From Mrakia gelida (lineage: Eukaryota; Basidiomycota; Tremellomycetes; Cystofilobasidiales; Mrakiaceae), in the NCBI GenBank assembly GCA_024345305.1, contig BRON01000009.1, positions 1 through 64,000 on the forward strand: a DNA stretch of 64,000 nt, read 5' to 3'. The notes under the pieces were generated by a model. The model was not told where the DNA came from, did no database searches, and saw only the letters and a program-made list of their open reading frames with translations. Of the stretch, positions 1 through 10,743 are shown piece by piece (positions within the stretch are counted from its first letter, which is position 1; each line of letters opens with the position of its first letter). A program made the position numbers and the translations under genes.

Positions 1-1760
1 GAGAGTGCAAGGGGAAGGAGGGAGAGCGAGCGAGGTAGAGGGAAGAACGATGGTCAGCTCGAGCTCGCAACTCCTCCTTCCTTCTCCTTCCTTCTGCAAA
101 GGCAGGTGACACCTCATCCCACCTCCCCTACCTCTAACTGAAAGAGAAAGACTCACTTGAGTCCCACGAGAAAGTCTCTCGAGAGCTCGTTCAGCGAGGG
201 TTCCAAAGGGGAAGGAGGTTTGGCTGAGGTCGCTTTCGAAGGAAGCTGAAGAGGGTTGTAGAATTGGATCGGATCCGTTGGATGGCTAGGAGTAGAGGAG
301 GAGTGGGGGAGAAGTTCCTGGTGGGAGAAAAGTGGAGGAAAGAGGGTCAGCATCGAGCTCGCTTGTGGAGGAGGGAAGGGAAGGAGGAGGGGAAGACCGA
401 GTCATGAGGGAGGGAGCCTGCTCCTCCTCCTTCCAACGAGAGACCTTCCCAGCATACATCCACGTTCTCAGTGGGTTCTATACACCCCAGAGGATACACT
501 CCCAACATAGAAGCTGGAGAGAAAGGACTTCCCTTCCTTTGCGAGAGGAGGAGGGGTTGAGGAAAGGGAAGCGATGAGGAAGCGATAAGGCGAGGGAGCT
601 CACCAAGGCTGCCGTTCAAGCACTGCTCCAGTGGGCCCTTGGGAGGGATGCTACTCCCTCGTAGGAGCTGACAAGTTGTTGGTAGAGGAAGTGGGAAATG
701 GAAAGGAAGTGGTCAAGGGAAGAGGTCGATGTGGTTGGGGGAGAGAGCAGCTCCGCAACTTCTCGTCGAAGACACGCGATTGACTCGGAGCTCGTCCCCT
801 TCGGTCTACGGCTTTGTAGACCGATTTATGAAACCACCCTCCCATCACCCAGGTTGATCCTATAGTACCAAAGAGGCAGGAGGCCCGAGAAGAGTCCAGC
901 TGCTGTTGTAGGAGGTAAGCGAGGGAGGAGGGGGAGGGGGGAGGAGATGGGGGTTGAGCTTGAACGAACGAGGTCTTTCCATCGACAGGTTTGCTGCCAC
1001 TGCGCCAGCGTTCTCGCAGTGAATCGGAATCTGAGAAAAGCCTAGTCAGGAAACTAGGTATAGAGAGCACGCTCCCTCTTCGAGCGAGCAACTTTTCTTA
1101 CCACGAGGCTCAGACTCGCATAGGAGAAAGGAAGAGGAGCTGGGAGGTGAGCTTGAGCTCATACCTTTCAACCTCGAGACGTCGGCAAATCTTCACTCTA
1201 GAGCTAAGCCCTCTTTACTGGACATACTAGAGCTATGTACCAACGACTCCAGCTCTTTACAATCGGACAACGAGATGACTCGTTTACTATACATCTTGAT
1301 ATGTGGAGCAGGGGGGAAGTGAAAGATCTGCACGGATCCACCCGAGACGAGGGACGAACGCTTCTGTGCTCGTCTCGCCATTCTGACCCCTCCGCTTTCC
1401 TTTAGATTTGTTTTCCTCTCGTTTCCTCTCCGTTCATCGCTTTCGTTGCTTGAGTGATGGGAGATGGCACACGGTCTAGTCCAACGATATATCATCCAAA
1501 CGAGCCAAGTATCCAGGGAAAAGCTGGTCTTCAGGGGAAAGAGGGAGGGTGAAAAGAAGAGGGGGTGCAGAATCCGGAAATCACAACGCTCAAACTGAGG
1601 TAGCGCGCCGTTCAGTTCAGGCCGTTCCTCGAGCTGGCTGGTTCGTCCTTCTCTGACTTGACGGCCATTCAACGGCGAAGCTAAGTGGAGAGGTCTAATG
1701 CGGGTTCAATGGGACTGTATGTAGACGCTTCAGAGCGAGTGATGAATCGACAAAGGCGAG
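1..1760. other. gene-free left end
   Basis: No credible gene is seen. Open frames on both strands are low-complexity (Ser/Pro/Arg-rich), overlap each other and lack recognisable domains or a splice pattern. The sequence is purine- or pyrimidine-biased with many GAGCTC and GGAGG runs. It leads into the doublet repeat beginning near 1770 and is probably part of the same non-coding repeat territory. Confidence 0.5.
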
Positions 1761-1764
1761 AGTG

Positions 1765-2850
1765 AATGGACTTCGCCAGTTTTGGAGAGGAAGAGGAAGA
1801 AGAGGAGTGAGTGCAGCCGACTGACTCGCCACTTTTGGCAAGCGCGGCCATATCCACTTTCTGTGCACTCTCACCAGTTCTTTAGGGGGTAGAACGTGGC
1901 GGAGCAAAGGCTCTCGCACGAACAAGAGAAAGACGCGACCATGACTCGCCAAAGGGCGAGCAGCCGAGTGGCCGGTTTTGGAAAGTTCTTACTCGCCACT
2001 TTTGGCAAACTCGCTTTCCTCGCTCTGCGAGCACCCTTCTCGCCTCTTTACAACCCTCAACGTGGAAAGAACGAGCTTCGAAAGGGCTCGGAGGAAGCAC
2101 GAGCCCTTATAGCGTCGTTCTCCTCGACTTGGCAATTCTGGAAAAGGAGAGCTGAGAAGGTGCGCCCCTTTTGGAAAGCGCTCTCACTGTGCGCGACGAG
2201 GGCTTAGATGATGTTTGTGCGTGTTATGAAGCTGTCTGGAATGGAGTCGAGTGATTCCGAGCGAGGTGCGAGAGGGCAGAAGTGTCAACAACCCCTCCTT
2301 CGCTTCTCGACCCGACCCGCCAGTTTCGGAAAGGGGAGTCAGAGAGATTCACCTCTTTTGGGAAAGGGATCTTCTTGAGTACTCTTAGCGTTCTGGCTAG
2401 CAATCCTCGTATGCGTTCCGCTGGAAACAGAACTGACCAGCTGGAACGAGGATCAAACTCAGAAACAGGCCGACCACACCCTGCTCTACTTCTCTTTCCT
2501 CGACTGGCCGTTTTTGGAAAGTTCGTTTGCTCATTTGTCTATGCGTTGGAGCACTCAGATACAGAGGGCTGGGCAGGGCGGAGGGACGATCTGGATGCAT
2601 CCAGAGGAAGAACGAACGAACTGTCAGCGCGTCGATTTCGTCAACTCGCCGATTTTGGAAAGCGGAAGCAGTCAGGCGACTCACCACTTTTGGAAAAGCT
2701 CGCCTCCATCGATGTCTGAGAACTCTTGAGGGCTCCTGAGAGGGCGAAACGTGGTAGGAGACTGGTGGAAGGATGCGCACGTGATTGAACCCGAGACGCG
2801 TGTTCCTCGTGGGCTCGCCAGTTTTGAAAAGCGCCAGGTTCGGAAAAGAG
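1765..2850. repeat. degenerate tandem repeat with paired CGCCACTTTTGGAAAG motifs
   Basis: At least twelve variants of a core resembling CGCCACTTTTGGAAAG occur on the + strand, near 1773, 1831, 1975, 1998, 2135, 2163, 2319, 2351, 2505, 2649, 2687, 2821 and 2839. Many come as doublets about 20-40 bp apart. Groups recur roughly every 145-185 bp. Sequence between the cores is much less conserved, so this is an old array or one conserved only at the core. No coding capacity is preserved across units. No known satellite family is recognised. Confidence 0.7.
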
Positions 2851-2929
2851 GTCCTCTTGATCTCTTTGAGGCTCTCTACCGGTCCCTACCGTCAGCTGAG
2901 AGGCCTCGTAAGGAGATTAGCGTAGTCTG

Positions 2930-3205
2930 ACACGGGAAAATCTGGTTGATTAAGATGTTTTGGACAATGTGCTCGTTCAGGACGTTAGTCTGGAATCTGG
3001 TCAGTTGAAGATCTGGTCAGTTAGGGATCTGGCCGACTGCAGCAAGGACATCCTTCTATATATCTTAAGTTGGTCCAAGGGCCCCTCTAAAAGCCTCGAG
3101 CTTCCACGAGACTCAGTTCTCGAGGCTGCCTCCAAGGATGTGGTAGGTTGGTTGGGACGTGGCAGGTTGGGATGTGGTTGTTTGGGTATCTGGTCGTTTA
3201 GGATG
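2930..3205. repeat. short imperfect repeat of ATCTGGTCAGTT type
   Basis: Variants of the 12-mer ATCTGGTCAGTT and of GATGTGGTAGGTTGG recur at 10-20 bp spacing (about 2938-3040 and 3135-3205). This makes a G/T-rich, locally periodic block. It is distinct in sequence from the doublet repeat upstream and from the hairpin cassettes downstream. No gene is seen. Confidence 0.5.
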
Positions 3206-3376
3206 GATGATCAGAGCATCAATCTATCTAGGAAGAGCTGAATTTGAATACTAGCGATGTGTCAACATTGTCAAAAGCAGACGGTCAAGACAGCAAGATG
3301 CGGGCAGAACTGAACGTGACGCCGCGCGACCTCTGCTCATCTTCCTCTCACCGCCCGCCGACTCCGTTCCATCTTC

Positions 3377-4085
3377 AAAGCTCAACCTCCGAGTCGACGC
3401 GTCGAGATCGCTCTCGTCACCTCCGCCCATTTGACTTTCGGATGAGGGTGAGAGCGGATCGTTCCATACAACCCAGGGGAGTGACCTGAAAGCAGAAGAG
3501 CTGAGAGCGAAAGAGAGACAGGAGCAAAAAAAAAAAAAAAAAAAAAAAAAAACACGCGACACAACTTGACTCGACCTCTGAGAGCTGTTGTCAGACCGCT
3601 CTTTTATCCTGCTTCTGTCGCGAAACATATAAGAGAGCGGTATGTTCTCACTTCTACAGAGGAGCGAGGCGTTTCTTGCATTGACGTACAGTGTGAGGAC
3701 GAACGCAGGCCTGAGTGACCTCTGAATGACGGGTCCGTTCCGCTCTCTCCCCTTCAACCTTGTTGAAAAACCGGATCCTGGAGATAGGAGCGGTTCGAGC
3801 TGTCCATGGCAGAGAAAGCGAGGCAGAGGAAGCGAGCGGTGACTTGAATGGAGGCGTCCAAGAAAGCAGAACGGGAAAGAAAGACGCGACTCCTCCTTCC
3901 GGAGCAGCTCGTTCTTCCGCTCTCGCATCTCATAGGAGTGCTTGAGCGAGAGCATTGAGGACAACAGGCTCCAGAGGATGAACTAGAAGGCCAGATCAAG
4001 GGAGGTGACGAGAGGAAAAGAGGAGGAGAAGGAGGTGAGTGCTCGCTCAACTCAATTTTGCCTTGGCTCCCGCGATCCTTCCACG
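3377..4085. repeat. repeat cassette, copy 1 (collinear with about 12900-13620)
   Basis: Blocks in this stretch reappear in the same order about 9.5 kb downstream. They include a GTCGACGCGTCGA block followed by a CGCTCTC...GAGAGCGG inverted pair, a CGACCTCTGAGAGCTGTTG block leading into hairpin ACCGCTCT...AGAGCGGT (3595-3641), a GGAGCAGCTCGT block with CGCTCT...GAGAGC near 3900-3955, and GGTGAGTGCTCGCTC near 4032. Copies are clearly homologous but diverged. A 27-nt poly(A) run (3526-3552) sits between the first two blocks only in this copy. No open frame is conserved between copies, so this looks non-coding. Confidence 0.7.
3526..3552. repeat. poly(A) run, 27 nt
   Basis: Uninterrupted run of 27 A. 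It lies inside repeat cassette copy 1 and is absent from the homologous position of the downstream copy, so it arose after the copies separated. The minus-strand reading gives poly-Phe, which is not a protein signal. Confidence 0.95.
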
Positions 4086-4589
4086 CGGGCTCAGGTTACT
4101 CAGCACCGTTGTACGTCCAAGAGAGTCGGGACAAAAGAGCTGAGCGGTCGAGGGAGATGGAAGAAAAGTTGTGAAGCGGAAGTCGACGTCGATGGAGTCG
4201 ACCAACGAGTGAACAAAGACATCCAGTGAAGCCAGCGAGATTCAAAGTCCCAGAGATGACGAAAAGGTGGGAAGCAGCGGCGAGTGTCGATTCGGGCTGG
4301 CCGAAGCTATATAGAAACAAACCAGCGAGCGAGTCAGCTCTCCATCGCTTCGTTTCGTTCAAAGCTCGCTCCACAACTCCCCTCCTTCCCTCCCTTCTCT
4401 CCTCTTCCCATCCATCCATACATCGACCCACCTCTTCCAGCCTAATCTCAGTATACACACGAGCTTTAGGTCCACGAGCGACGAGGTCGAGTCCTGCTAG
4501 AACGAACGAAGGAACGAGCAAGCAAGAAGGAAGGAAGAAGACGACGTCAGCTTCGAGCTCAACTCCCCTTCCCCTCCCTCTCGTCGTTC

Positions 4590-4802
4590 GCTCCTCCCAT
4601 CCATCTATCCATCAGCCCATCCATACTCATTCTTGGTCAATTCACATGGATACGAGAATCTCATCGTCCGAGAGAAGAGAAGGATGCTGGCTTGAGGGGA
4701 GAAGGGAGAGAAGAGAGAGGGAAGGAGAGGAGATGATGGCCGTTTGGAGTCAACCCAGAATTGCTCGCTCGTTTTGTTTTGGACGGGGAGAGGTTACGTG
4801 AC
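4590..4802 (+). repeat. left inverted arm of the repeat cluster
   Basis: This segment (ATCCATCTATCCATC..., ATACGAGAATC, GATGATGGCCGTTTGGAGTC, GGTTACGTGACC) has a reverse-complement relative at about 14255-14470 (GGTTACGTAACC, GAGTTGACTTCATACGGCC, GATTCTCGTAT, GATGGATGAATAGATGG). A partial direct copy lies immediately right of the copia element (10744-10830). The two arms point toward each other and enclose the cassettes and the copia insertion. This resembles long terminal inverted repeats of a non-autonomous element or a large inverted duplication; which of the two is not decided by the sequence alone. Confidence 0.6.
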
Positions 4803-5039
4803 CTGTAGGTTTTCTGAGTCCGCTAGAAAAAGTGCAGTTTTGGGACTCGTGTGAGGGGTTGCATCAAGACGAGAAAATCTTGTCGTCGTCGTTACGTCGC
4901 GTCGTCGAGGTTGATTCAGAGTCAACCTCCCTCGTTGCCTTGACGCGGGCTATTGACCCGCCCCAGCCCAGTGTCCGGACACATAGATTCGACTTCACTG
5001 ACATGAACAGAGCGAGCAAGGGAGGAAAAAAAAGGCAAA

Positions 5040-5891
5040 AGGGGACGAAAGCTCGACGCGTCGCGTCGCGTCCCGTTCCCGTTTTTTCAATGTCGTTCCC
5101 TGGGAGTCGGAGTGAGTAACCGAGAGTGAGACTCTCGACAACGTGCTATCTCTCGGCCTTTCCCCCGAGATTCAGGGAAGCAAGGTTGAATTCCAAGCTT
5201 CGAACAGCCAAAAATGAAGCGGCGACGCGTCCCAAGTCATCAAGCTCGACTGTTCTTAACAGAGCAACAACTCCTGAGCAGGGCTGAACGTCGGGTCAAA
5301 AGAGTGAGATGAGGGACTCTGTAGATCCTCCTTCCAGCTCTTTGCCCAGAAGATGTCCCTCCTTGGAAGTGAAGCGTGTGCGAGAAAAGTAAAGGCGAGG
5401 AGACGACTCCTGCACGGGACTTCCCTCCGACGGCGTACAGGTCTCTGAGTCTGAAATTGGTACGCCGATGTATGGGTACTAAACAGGAGATGTGGCAATC
5501 TCGAAGTGAAATAGTACAGCGACACGGATGAAGGAGAACGCAAGGGAACGACGCGTCGACTCCGAAGTTGCGAGACAGAATCGCGGGTTGGAGGCGTCAG
5601 AACTAACCGAGCGACTCTTCCCAGCCGGACCACCAGGAGAAGCACGGAGCTTCTTTGAGGGAGATGATCTGTGTCCTGGAGCGAAATAAAGCAATTTGAC
5701 TGAGGAGCTTGATTTCTGAGTCGACGCGTCCAGGCCGCTCTCACAATCTTCCGCCCATTCAACTTCGGGAGGAGGGTGAGAGCAGTGGGTCTTGCAACTT
5801 AGAGAAAGAATATTCAAAGCAAAAAAAAAGGACAGTAGTCGAGAAGGAATGGAGAAAAGGAAGAGCACGAGAGGAAACAAAACGGGGAGGG
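5040..5891. repeat. repeat cassette between the left arm and the copia element
   Basis: The blocks resemble those at about 11090-11510 and 12830-13010 on the other side of the copia element. Examples are GCAACAACTCCTGAGC, GGGCTGAACGTCGGGTCAAA, CCCAGAAGATGT, GAGAAGCACGGAG and the GTCGACGCGTC block with its CCGCTCTCA...TGAGAGC pair (about 5735-5785). GACGCGTC palindromes occur near 5055, 5227, 5555 and 5722. Open frames here are not conserved between copies and are not called as genes. Confidence 0.65.
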
Positions 5892-5896
5892 AGGAG
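5892..5896. other. target-site duplication, left (AGGAG)
   Basis: AGGAG lies directly before the TGTT start of the 5' LTR and is matched by AGGAG directly after the 3' LTR (10744-10748). Five base pairs is the usual duplication length for copia integrases. Confidence 0.9.
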
Positions 5897-6126
5897 TGTT
5901 GGAAGGTGGCGACTCGCAGAGAGGTCTTACGTAGTAGCTTAGTAACGCGTCTCGTTCAGTCCCCATGTCAGTAACCCTCCTTAGTGAACAACAGCTTTGT
6001 AAGCTACCTTCAGATCACGTGACCATTTCCATAGTATATAAACCTTTCGAGTAGCTAGCTTTATACAACAAGCTTTGAACCACATCCTGCAGACATCCCT
6101 AAGCTCAAGTGGACGACCCAACAACA
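5897..6126 (+). repeat. 5' LTR of copia element
   Basis: 230 bp, starts TG and ends CA. It contains CACGTG (6016-6021) and a TATATAAA box (6035-6042), which is the likely retrotransposon promoter. It matches the 3' LTR at 10514-10743 throughout. The sequence just after it (CGTTATCAGCACC, 6127-6139) is where a tRNA primer-binding site should lie, but the primer tRNA was not identified. Confidence 0.95.
6035..6042 (+). promoter_or_regulatory. TATA box of copia LTR
   Basis: TATATAAA lies about 134 bp before the polyprotein ATG, preceded by the E-box-like palindrome CACGTG at 6016-6021. Position inside the LTR fits the U3 promoter. The same pair recurs in the 3' LTR. Confidence 0.6.
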
Positions 6127-6175
6127 CGTTATCAGCACCAGTTCGCCACCACCCGCTAAGCAACAATCCTTCGTC

Positions 6176-9100
6176 ATGTCAAGCAACTACTCCAAGAAGC
6201 TAGATCACAAGCTGTTAAAACTCACTGCTCTTGATGGTACCAACTACGAGACGTGGTCAGTAAGGATGGAGATCGCTTTTGGAGAAGCAGGAATCAAGCC
6301 CGTCGTCCTCGGTACGAAAACCAGGCCCAACCTCACCCCGGAAATTATGGAAAAGGATACCACCGGACAAGAGGTCGTGAAGCAGCAGAACAACGTCAAG
6401 GACATCGAAGAATGGGACCATATGGACGAGTTCGCGCTCCACAGGATTCAAATGGCGGTCAGCGACCGAGAACTCCCTCGGATCCGGAACTGCAAACACA
6501 CAAAGGAGGCATGGGATCTTCTGCGGAAGACTCACAAGGTGGAAGGAGGAGCGGGAGAGGTCATGGCCATCCGAAGGATGAGGGACCTCAAGATGGAGGA
6601 GGGAGAACCAGTACAGGAGTACATCGACGAATTCCAAAGGATCATCGACGACATGTCAGCTCTCGGCCTCAACATCCCAGACAGGATGAGCACAATGTTC
6701 TTCCTCAGTGGATTACCTGCATCACTCGAACAATTCATTCAACACCAAACGCTCCAGGCGCAAGAATCAAAACAAGAACTCAACCCAACCGCCGTCGCCA
6801 CATCCCTCCTCATCCACGTAAGGACTCACGAGTCCCTCAAACCGACCGGTACTTCATCGTCGAAGGAAACAGCCCTCCTTGTCGACAAGAGGACCGCCAA
6901 GTGCCATCAGTGCAACAAGGTCGGACACTTCAAGTCGGAGTGCTGGGAGTTGAAGGGAGGAAAGCCCACGGGGCAGGGACAAGGTGGAAAGGGAAGGAAG
7001 TTCGGGAAGGGGAAGAAGGAGAACAAGGGGAACTGGAAGGATAGGGAAGAGGCGCACCTCGTAGACTACGGTCTTCAAGCAGGATCCGACATCGCGACGT
7101 CGGCCCAAGCGCTCTTCGCTCAAACCAAGCATGGATACATCGCTGATAGTGGAGCATCAAACCACATCGTCGGGGACCGGGAACGCTTCGTAACATACAA
7201 GGCGCACAACGGAACGGTCACGACGGCCAACGGATCAATCGTTCAGATCCTCGGCATCGGCTCCATCCACCTCCAGACCACCGTGAAAGGATCAAGGAAG
7301 GCCTTCACCATCTCCGACGTATACCACATCCCAGGGTTCAGCAACCTCATCAGTATCGGTCAACTCGGTAACAAAGGAGTCGAGACCAGGTTCCCCAGCA
7401 AGGGGACAACCCAAACCAACAAGCGATGCCAGTTCCTTCGAGACGGATCGCTGTTCATGGAGGGAAAAGAGGTGTCGAAGAACCTCTACATGCTGGACGT
7501 GAGCGACTTCAAGGGAGTCGGCTCAGGAGGAGAAGACGTAGCACTCGCGGCAACAGGAGTCGACAAGATCGAGGTCCTTCATCGCCGGCTCGGTCACGCT
7601 TCTATCTCCGCCATGGAGGAGTTGTCTCGTCAGAAGCTCCTACCAACCTTCACCAAAAAGGACATCATCGGATTCAAGGAAAGGATCTGCGTACCTTGCG
7701 TCGAAGGGAAACAACATCGAACTCCATTCCCCACCTCCACCACCAAAACCACTTCACCTCTTGAACTCGTCCACACGGATCTCGCCGGACCGATGCCAAT
7801 CGCCTCGGCTCAAGGAATGCGTTACATGATGACGATCTGGGACGACTTCAGCAACTACCACTGGTCGTACGCATTGAAGAGGAAGTCGGAAACACTGGCA
7901 ACATTCATCACCTGGAGGAAAAGGGAGGAGAAAAGGACCAATCACGTCGTCAAACGGATCAGGTCAGACAACGGTGGGGAATACACGTCGAAGGACTACG
8001 AGTTCTATCTCCGGGACGAAGGAATCACCAAGGAAACGACTATCCCACACACACCGCAACAAAACGGCAAGGCCGAACGAGGAATGCGAACCATCGAGGA
8101 GAAGATCACCTGCGCGCTACGAGACGCGAGGGACCTCGACGGATCCTACTGGGCGGAAGCCATGAACTACGCCACATACACAATCAACCGCATTCCCTCA
8201 TCCTCAGTCAACTCTCAAACCCCCTACCAAGCCTACTACAAAAGGAAGCCCGACCTCACTGCAATGCGGACGTTCGGAGCTCTCGCTTACGCGCTCAACC
8301 TTCAAAAGATCAAGCATCAACCCAAGAGCATCAAGTGCATCTTCCTCGGATACGGCGATCTCAACGGGAAGAAGGCCTATCGACTTCAAGTCCATGGAGA
8401 CCCCAAGCGGTCGATCCTTCATTCTCGGGACGTTATCTTCGACGAAACACGTGGAGTCCACCAGACGGTGGAGCTACCAGGAATGGGACAAGCCGGAATC
8501 AAGGAGGACCACAAGGAGGAGGAAGAAGAAGAGAAGGAACTGGAGGAGGACAAAGGAGAGGAACAGCACCTACTCAAGTCCAACCAACAAGACCCGGTCA
8601 GGGGGACCGAGGCAAGGAAACCCAACCCATCACGCGTCAAGCACTCCTACACTTACGAGCCCATCATCGATGAACCGGCTGTCGATTTGAGTGGGAGCTA
8701 CGGACGAGGTCAACGGAACAAGAAGCCATTCACAGGAACAGGAGACTCGGCAAGATTTGTCCAGACAGACTACGACATCACCGACTTCATTTCGGAGGAC
8801 TTCGCCGGACACGCTCAAGCGACGCAACCCAAACTCGAGGATCTTCCACCACCCTCCGTCCCAAATACATACGGAGAAGCCATGGCGTCGGAGCACGCAT
8901 ACTTCTGGAGGGAAGCGATGGACGAAGAGATGGTGTCGATGGAAGGGAACGGAGTCTTTGAACTCACAGAGCTACCCTCAGGATCAAAAACGGTCAGAGG
9001 TCGCTGGGTCTACGCGCTCAAGAAAGGAGCCGACGGGAGGATTACTCGCTTCAAAGCTAGATGGGTCGCCAAGGGATTCAGTCAGCAAGAAGGAGTCGAC

Positions 9101-10483
9101 TACGTCGAGACGTACGCGCCGGTATCAAAGCTCAACTCACTCAGGATCGTCCTCGCCATCACAGCATCGGAGGATCTCGATCTAGTCCAAGGAGACTTCA
9201 AGACGGCGTTCCTCACAGCCGACCTAGTGGAAACGGTCTTCATGGAACAGCCAACAGGGTACGAACAAAAGGGAGCCGACAAGAAGAAACTCGTCGCGCA
9301 TCTCCTCAAGGCCCTATACGGACTCAAGCAATCACCACTCGCGTTCTACAATCATTCCTCAAAGTTCTTTCAAACTCAACTCAATCTCCATCCACTCGAA
9401 GCGGACCCTTGTATCTACATAGGGCATAGGAAGGGACGACGGATCATGCTGGTCCAGTACGTTGACGACTTCGTCGCCGCAGGAGACAAGGAGGATTTGG
9501 AGTGGGTCATGACGGAGATCCAGAAGGAATTCAAGATCGACGACAGAGGAGACCTCAACCCAGGAACCATCCTCGGAATCGACGTTACGAGGGACCGCAA
9601 GGCGGGGACAATGGACCTCAGCCAGAAACGATATGTTCAAACGGTCCTCGAACGATTCAACATGGTCGGCGCTAAACCAAACAAGGTTCCGATGGACGAC
9701 TTTAGGCAACTGTCGGTCCAATCGGAGGATTCGGGATCAGAGAAGCTGGACGGAGTACCCTACCTCGAAGCGGTGGGATCGTTGATGTACCTCCAAGTCT
9801 GCACTCGACCGGACATCGCCTTCGCCGTCGGAGTTCTCAGCCGATTCAGTTCGGACCCACGAAGGGTTCACTGGGGAGCAGTCAAGAAGGTCATGCGATA
9901 CCTACAAGGATCAGCAGACACGTCGCTTCAACTTGGAGGACACTCGGACGCTCCAATCGCAGAACTATGGACCGACTCCGACTACGCCGCAGACACGGAA
10001 TCAAGACGATCAACAACAGGTTTCGTCGTCAAGGTATTTGGATCCACAGTCATCTGGGCGAGTCGACGCCAAAAGGCAATCAGTCTCTCTTCTCTTGAAG
10101 CAGAGTACATCGCTCTCTCCGCAGGATGCCGGAGCCTTAGATGGGTCGCCAAGATCCTCGCTGAACTCGGATACGACACCGGATCGATCCCAGTAAACGT
10201 AGACAACCAAGGAGCCATCAAAACAACCAAGAACGGTACTCACTCGGAGAAGACCAAGCACATCGATGTCGCGTACAAATACGGACGAGAGGCCCAACAG
10301 AGAGGATTCATCAAGCTCAACTACTGTCCCACCGAGGACATGCAGGCAGACATCCTCACCAAGGCTCTCGGAGTCGAAAAGCTCGAACGGTTCAAGAAAT
10401 CGCTCAACATCCAGAAGGAACCCTCGCGCATGGATCAGAAGACCAGCGGAGACATGGATGGAAACCCGCAGAGGGGGAAATGA
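6176..10483 (+). CDS. copia Gag-Pol polyprotein (1435 aa)
   Basis: A single uninterrupted frame encodes all retrotransposon functions. Residues about 1-235 are Gag of the UBN2/copia type, followed by a CCHC zinc knuckle (CHQCNKVGHFKSEC, about 243-256). The aspartic protease has DSGASNH (about 324). The GAG-pre-integrase region carries HRRLGH. The integrase core shows HTDL (Asp about 533), SDNGGEY (Asp about 598) and NGKAERG (Glu about 634), i.e. a DD35E spacing. Reverse transcriptase has the YVDD catalytic motif (about 1095), and RNase H has TDSDYAAD, LEAEY and ADILTK near the C terminus. The start at 6176 lies 50 bp after the LTR. No stop, frameshift or missing catalytic residue was seen. 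Gag and Pol share one frame, so their ratio would need control by processing or splicing. Confidence 0.97.
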   Translation: MSSNYSKKLDHKLLKLTALDGTNYETWSVRMEIAFGEAGIKPVVLGTKTRPNLTPEIMEKDTTGQEVVKQQNNVKDIEEWDHMDEFALHRIQMAVSDRELPRIRNCKHTKEAWDLLRKTHKVEGGAGEVMAIRRMRDLKMEEGEPVQEYIDEFQRIIDDMSALGLNIPDRMSTMFFLSGLPASLEQFIQHQTLQAQESKQELNPTAVATSLLIHVRTHESLKPTGTSSSKETALLVDKRTAKCHQCNKVGHFKSECWELKGGKPTGQGQGGKGRKFGKGKKENKGNWKDREEAHLVDYGLQAGSDIATSAQALFAQTKHGYIADSGASNHIVGDRERFVTYKAHNGTVTTANGSIVQILGIGSIHLQTTVKGSRKAFTISDVYHIPGFSNLISIGQLGNKGVETRFPSKGTTQTNKRCQFLRDGSLFMEGKEVSKNLYMLDVSDFKGVGSGGEDVALAATGVDKIEVLHRRLGHASISAMEELSRQKLLPTFTKKDIIGFKERICVPCVEGKQHRTPFPTSTTKTTSPLELVHTDLAGPMPIASAQGMRYMMTIWDDFSNYHWSYALKRKSETLATFITWRKREEKRTNHVVKRIRSDNGGEYTSKDYEFYLRDEGITKETTIPHTPQQNGKAERGMRTIEEKITCALRDARDLDGSYWAEAMNYATYTINRIPSSSVNSQTPYQAYYKRKPDLTAMRTFGALAYALNLQKIKHQPKSIKCIFLGYGDLNGKKAYRLQVHGDPKRSILHSRDVIFDETRGVHQTVELPGMGQAGIKEDHKEEEEEEKELEEDKGEEQHLLKSNQQDPVRGTEARKPNPSRVKHSYTYEPIIDEPAVDLSGSYGRGQRNKKPFTGTGDSARFVQTDYDITDFISEDFAGHAQATQPKLEDLPPPSVPNTYGEAMASEHAYFWREAMDEEMVSMEGNGVFELTELPSGSKTVRGRWVYALKKGADGRITRFKARWVAKGFSQQEGVDYVETYAPVSKLNSLRIVLAITASEDLDLVQGDFKTAFLTADLVETVFMEQPTGYEQKGADKKKLVAHLLKALYGLKQSPLAFYNHSSKFFQTQLNLHPLEADPCIYIGHRKGRRIMLVQYVDDFVAAGDKEDLEWVMTEIQKEFKIDDRGDLNPGTILGIDVTRDRKAGTMDLSQKRYVQTVLERFNMVGAKPNKVPMDDFRQLSVQSEDSGSEKLDGVPYLEAVGSLMYLQVCTRPDIAFAVGVLSRFSSDPRRVHWGAVKKVMRYLQGSADTSLQLGGHSDAPIAELWTDSDYAADTESRRSTTGFVVKVFGSTVIWASRRQKAISLSSLEAEYIALSAGCRSLRWVAKILAELGYDTGSIPVNVDNQGAIKTTKNGTHSEKTKHIDVAYKYGREAQQRGFIKLNYCPTEDMQADILTKALGVEKLERFKKSLNIQKEPSRMDQKTSGDMDGNPQRGK

Positions 10484-10513
10484 AGGAAGGGCTCTCAGCT
10501 CGTCGAGTGGGAG

Positions 10514-10743
10514 TGTTGGAAGGTGGCGACTCGCAGAGAGGTCTTACGTAGTAGCTTAGTAACGCGTCTCGTTCAGTCCCCATGTCAGTAACCCTCCTTA
10601 GTGAACAACAGCTTTGTAAGCTACCTTCAGATCACGTGACCATTTCCATAGTATATAAACCTTTCGAGTAGCTAGCTTTATACAACAAGCTTTGAACCAC
10701 ATCCTGCAGACATCCCTAAGCTCAAGTGGACGACCCAACAACA
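10514..10743 (+). repeat. 3' LTR of copia element
   Basis: Matches the 5' LTR over its full 230 bp. The purine stretch GTGGGAG just before TGTT is the likely polypurine tract for plus-strand priming. It is followed directly by the second target duplication AGGAG. Confidence 0.95.

Larger units (their letters stand above)
5897..10743 (+). mobile_element. complete Ty1/copia LTR retrotransposon
   Basis: A full element: 5' LTR (5897-6126), one long Gag-Pol frame (6176-10483), 3' LTR (10514-10743). It is flanked by the direct 5-bp target duplication AGGAG (5892-5896 and 10744-10748). The two 230-bp LTRs begin TGTTGG, end ACAACA and show no difference where read side by side. Together with the uninterrupted polyprotein this points to a recent, possibly still competent insertion. 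Joining the flanks restores a continuous repeat sequence reading into GATGATGGCCG, so the element landed in the older repeat cluster. Domain order protease-integrase-RT-RNase H places it in Ty1/copia (Pseudoviridae type), not Ty3/gypsy. Confidence 0.97.

Noticed and set aside
3251..3964. Minus frames with poly-Phe across the A27 run
   Set aside because: Produced by the homopolymer and repeat cassette; not conserved in the homologous cassette at 12900-13620.
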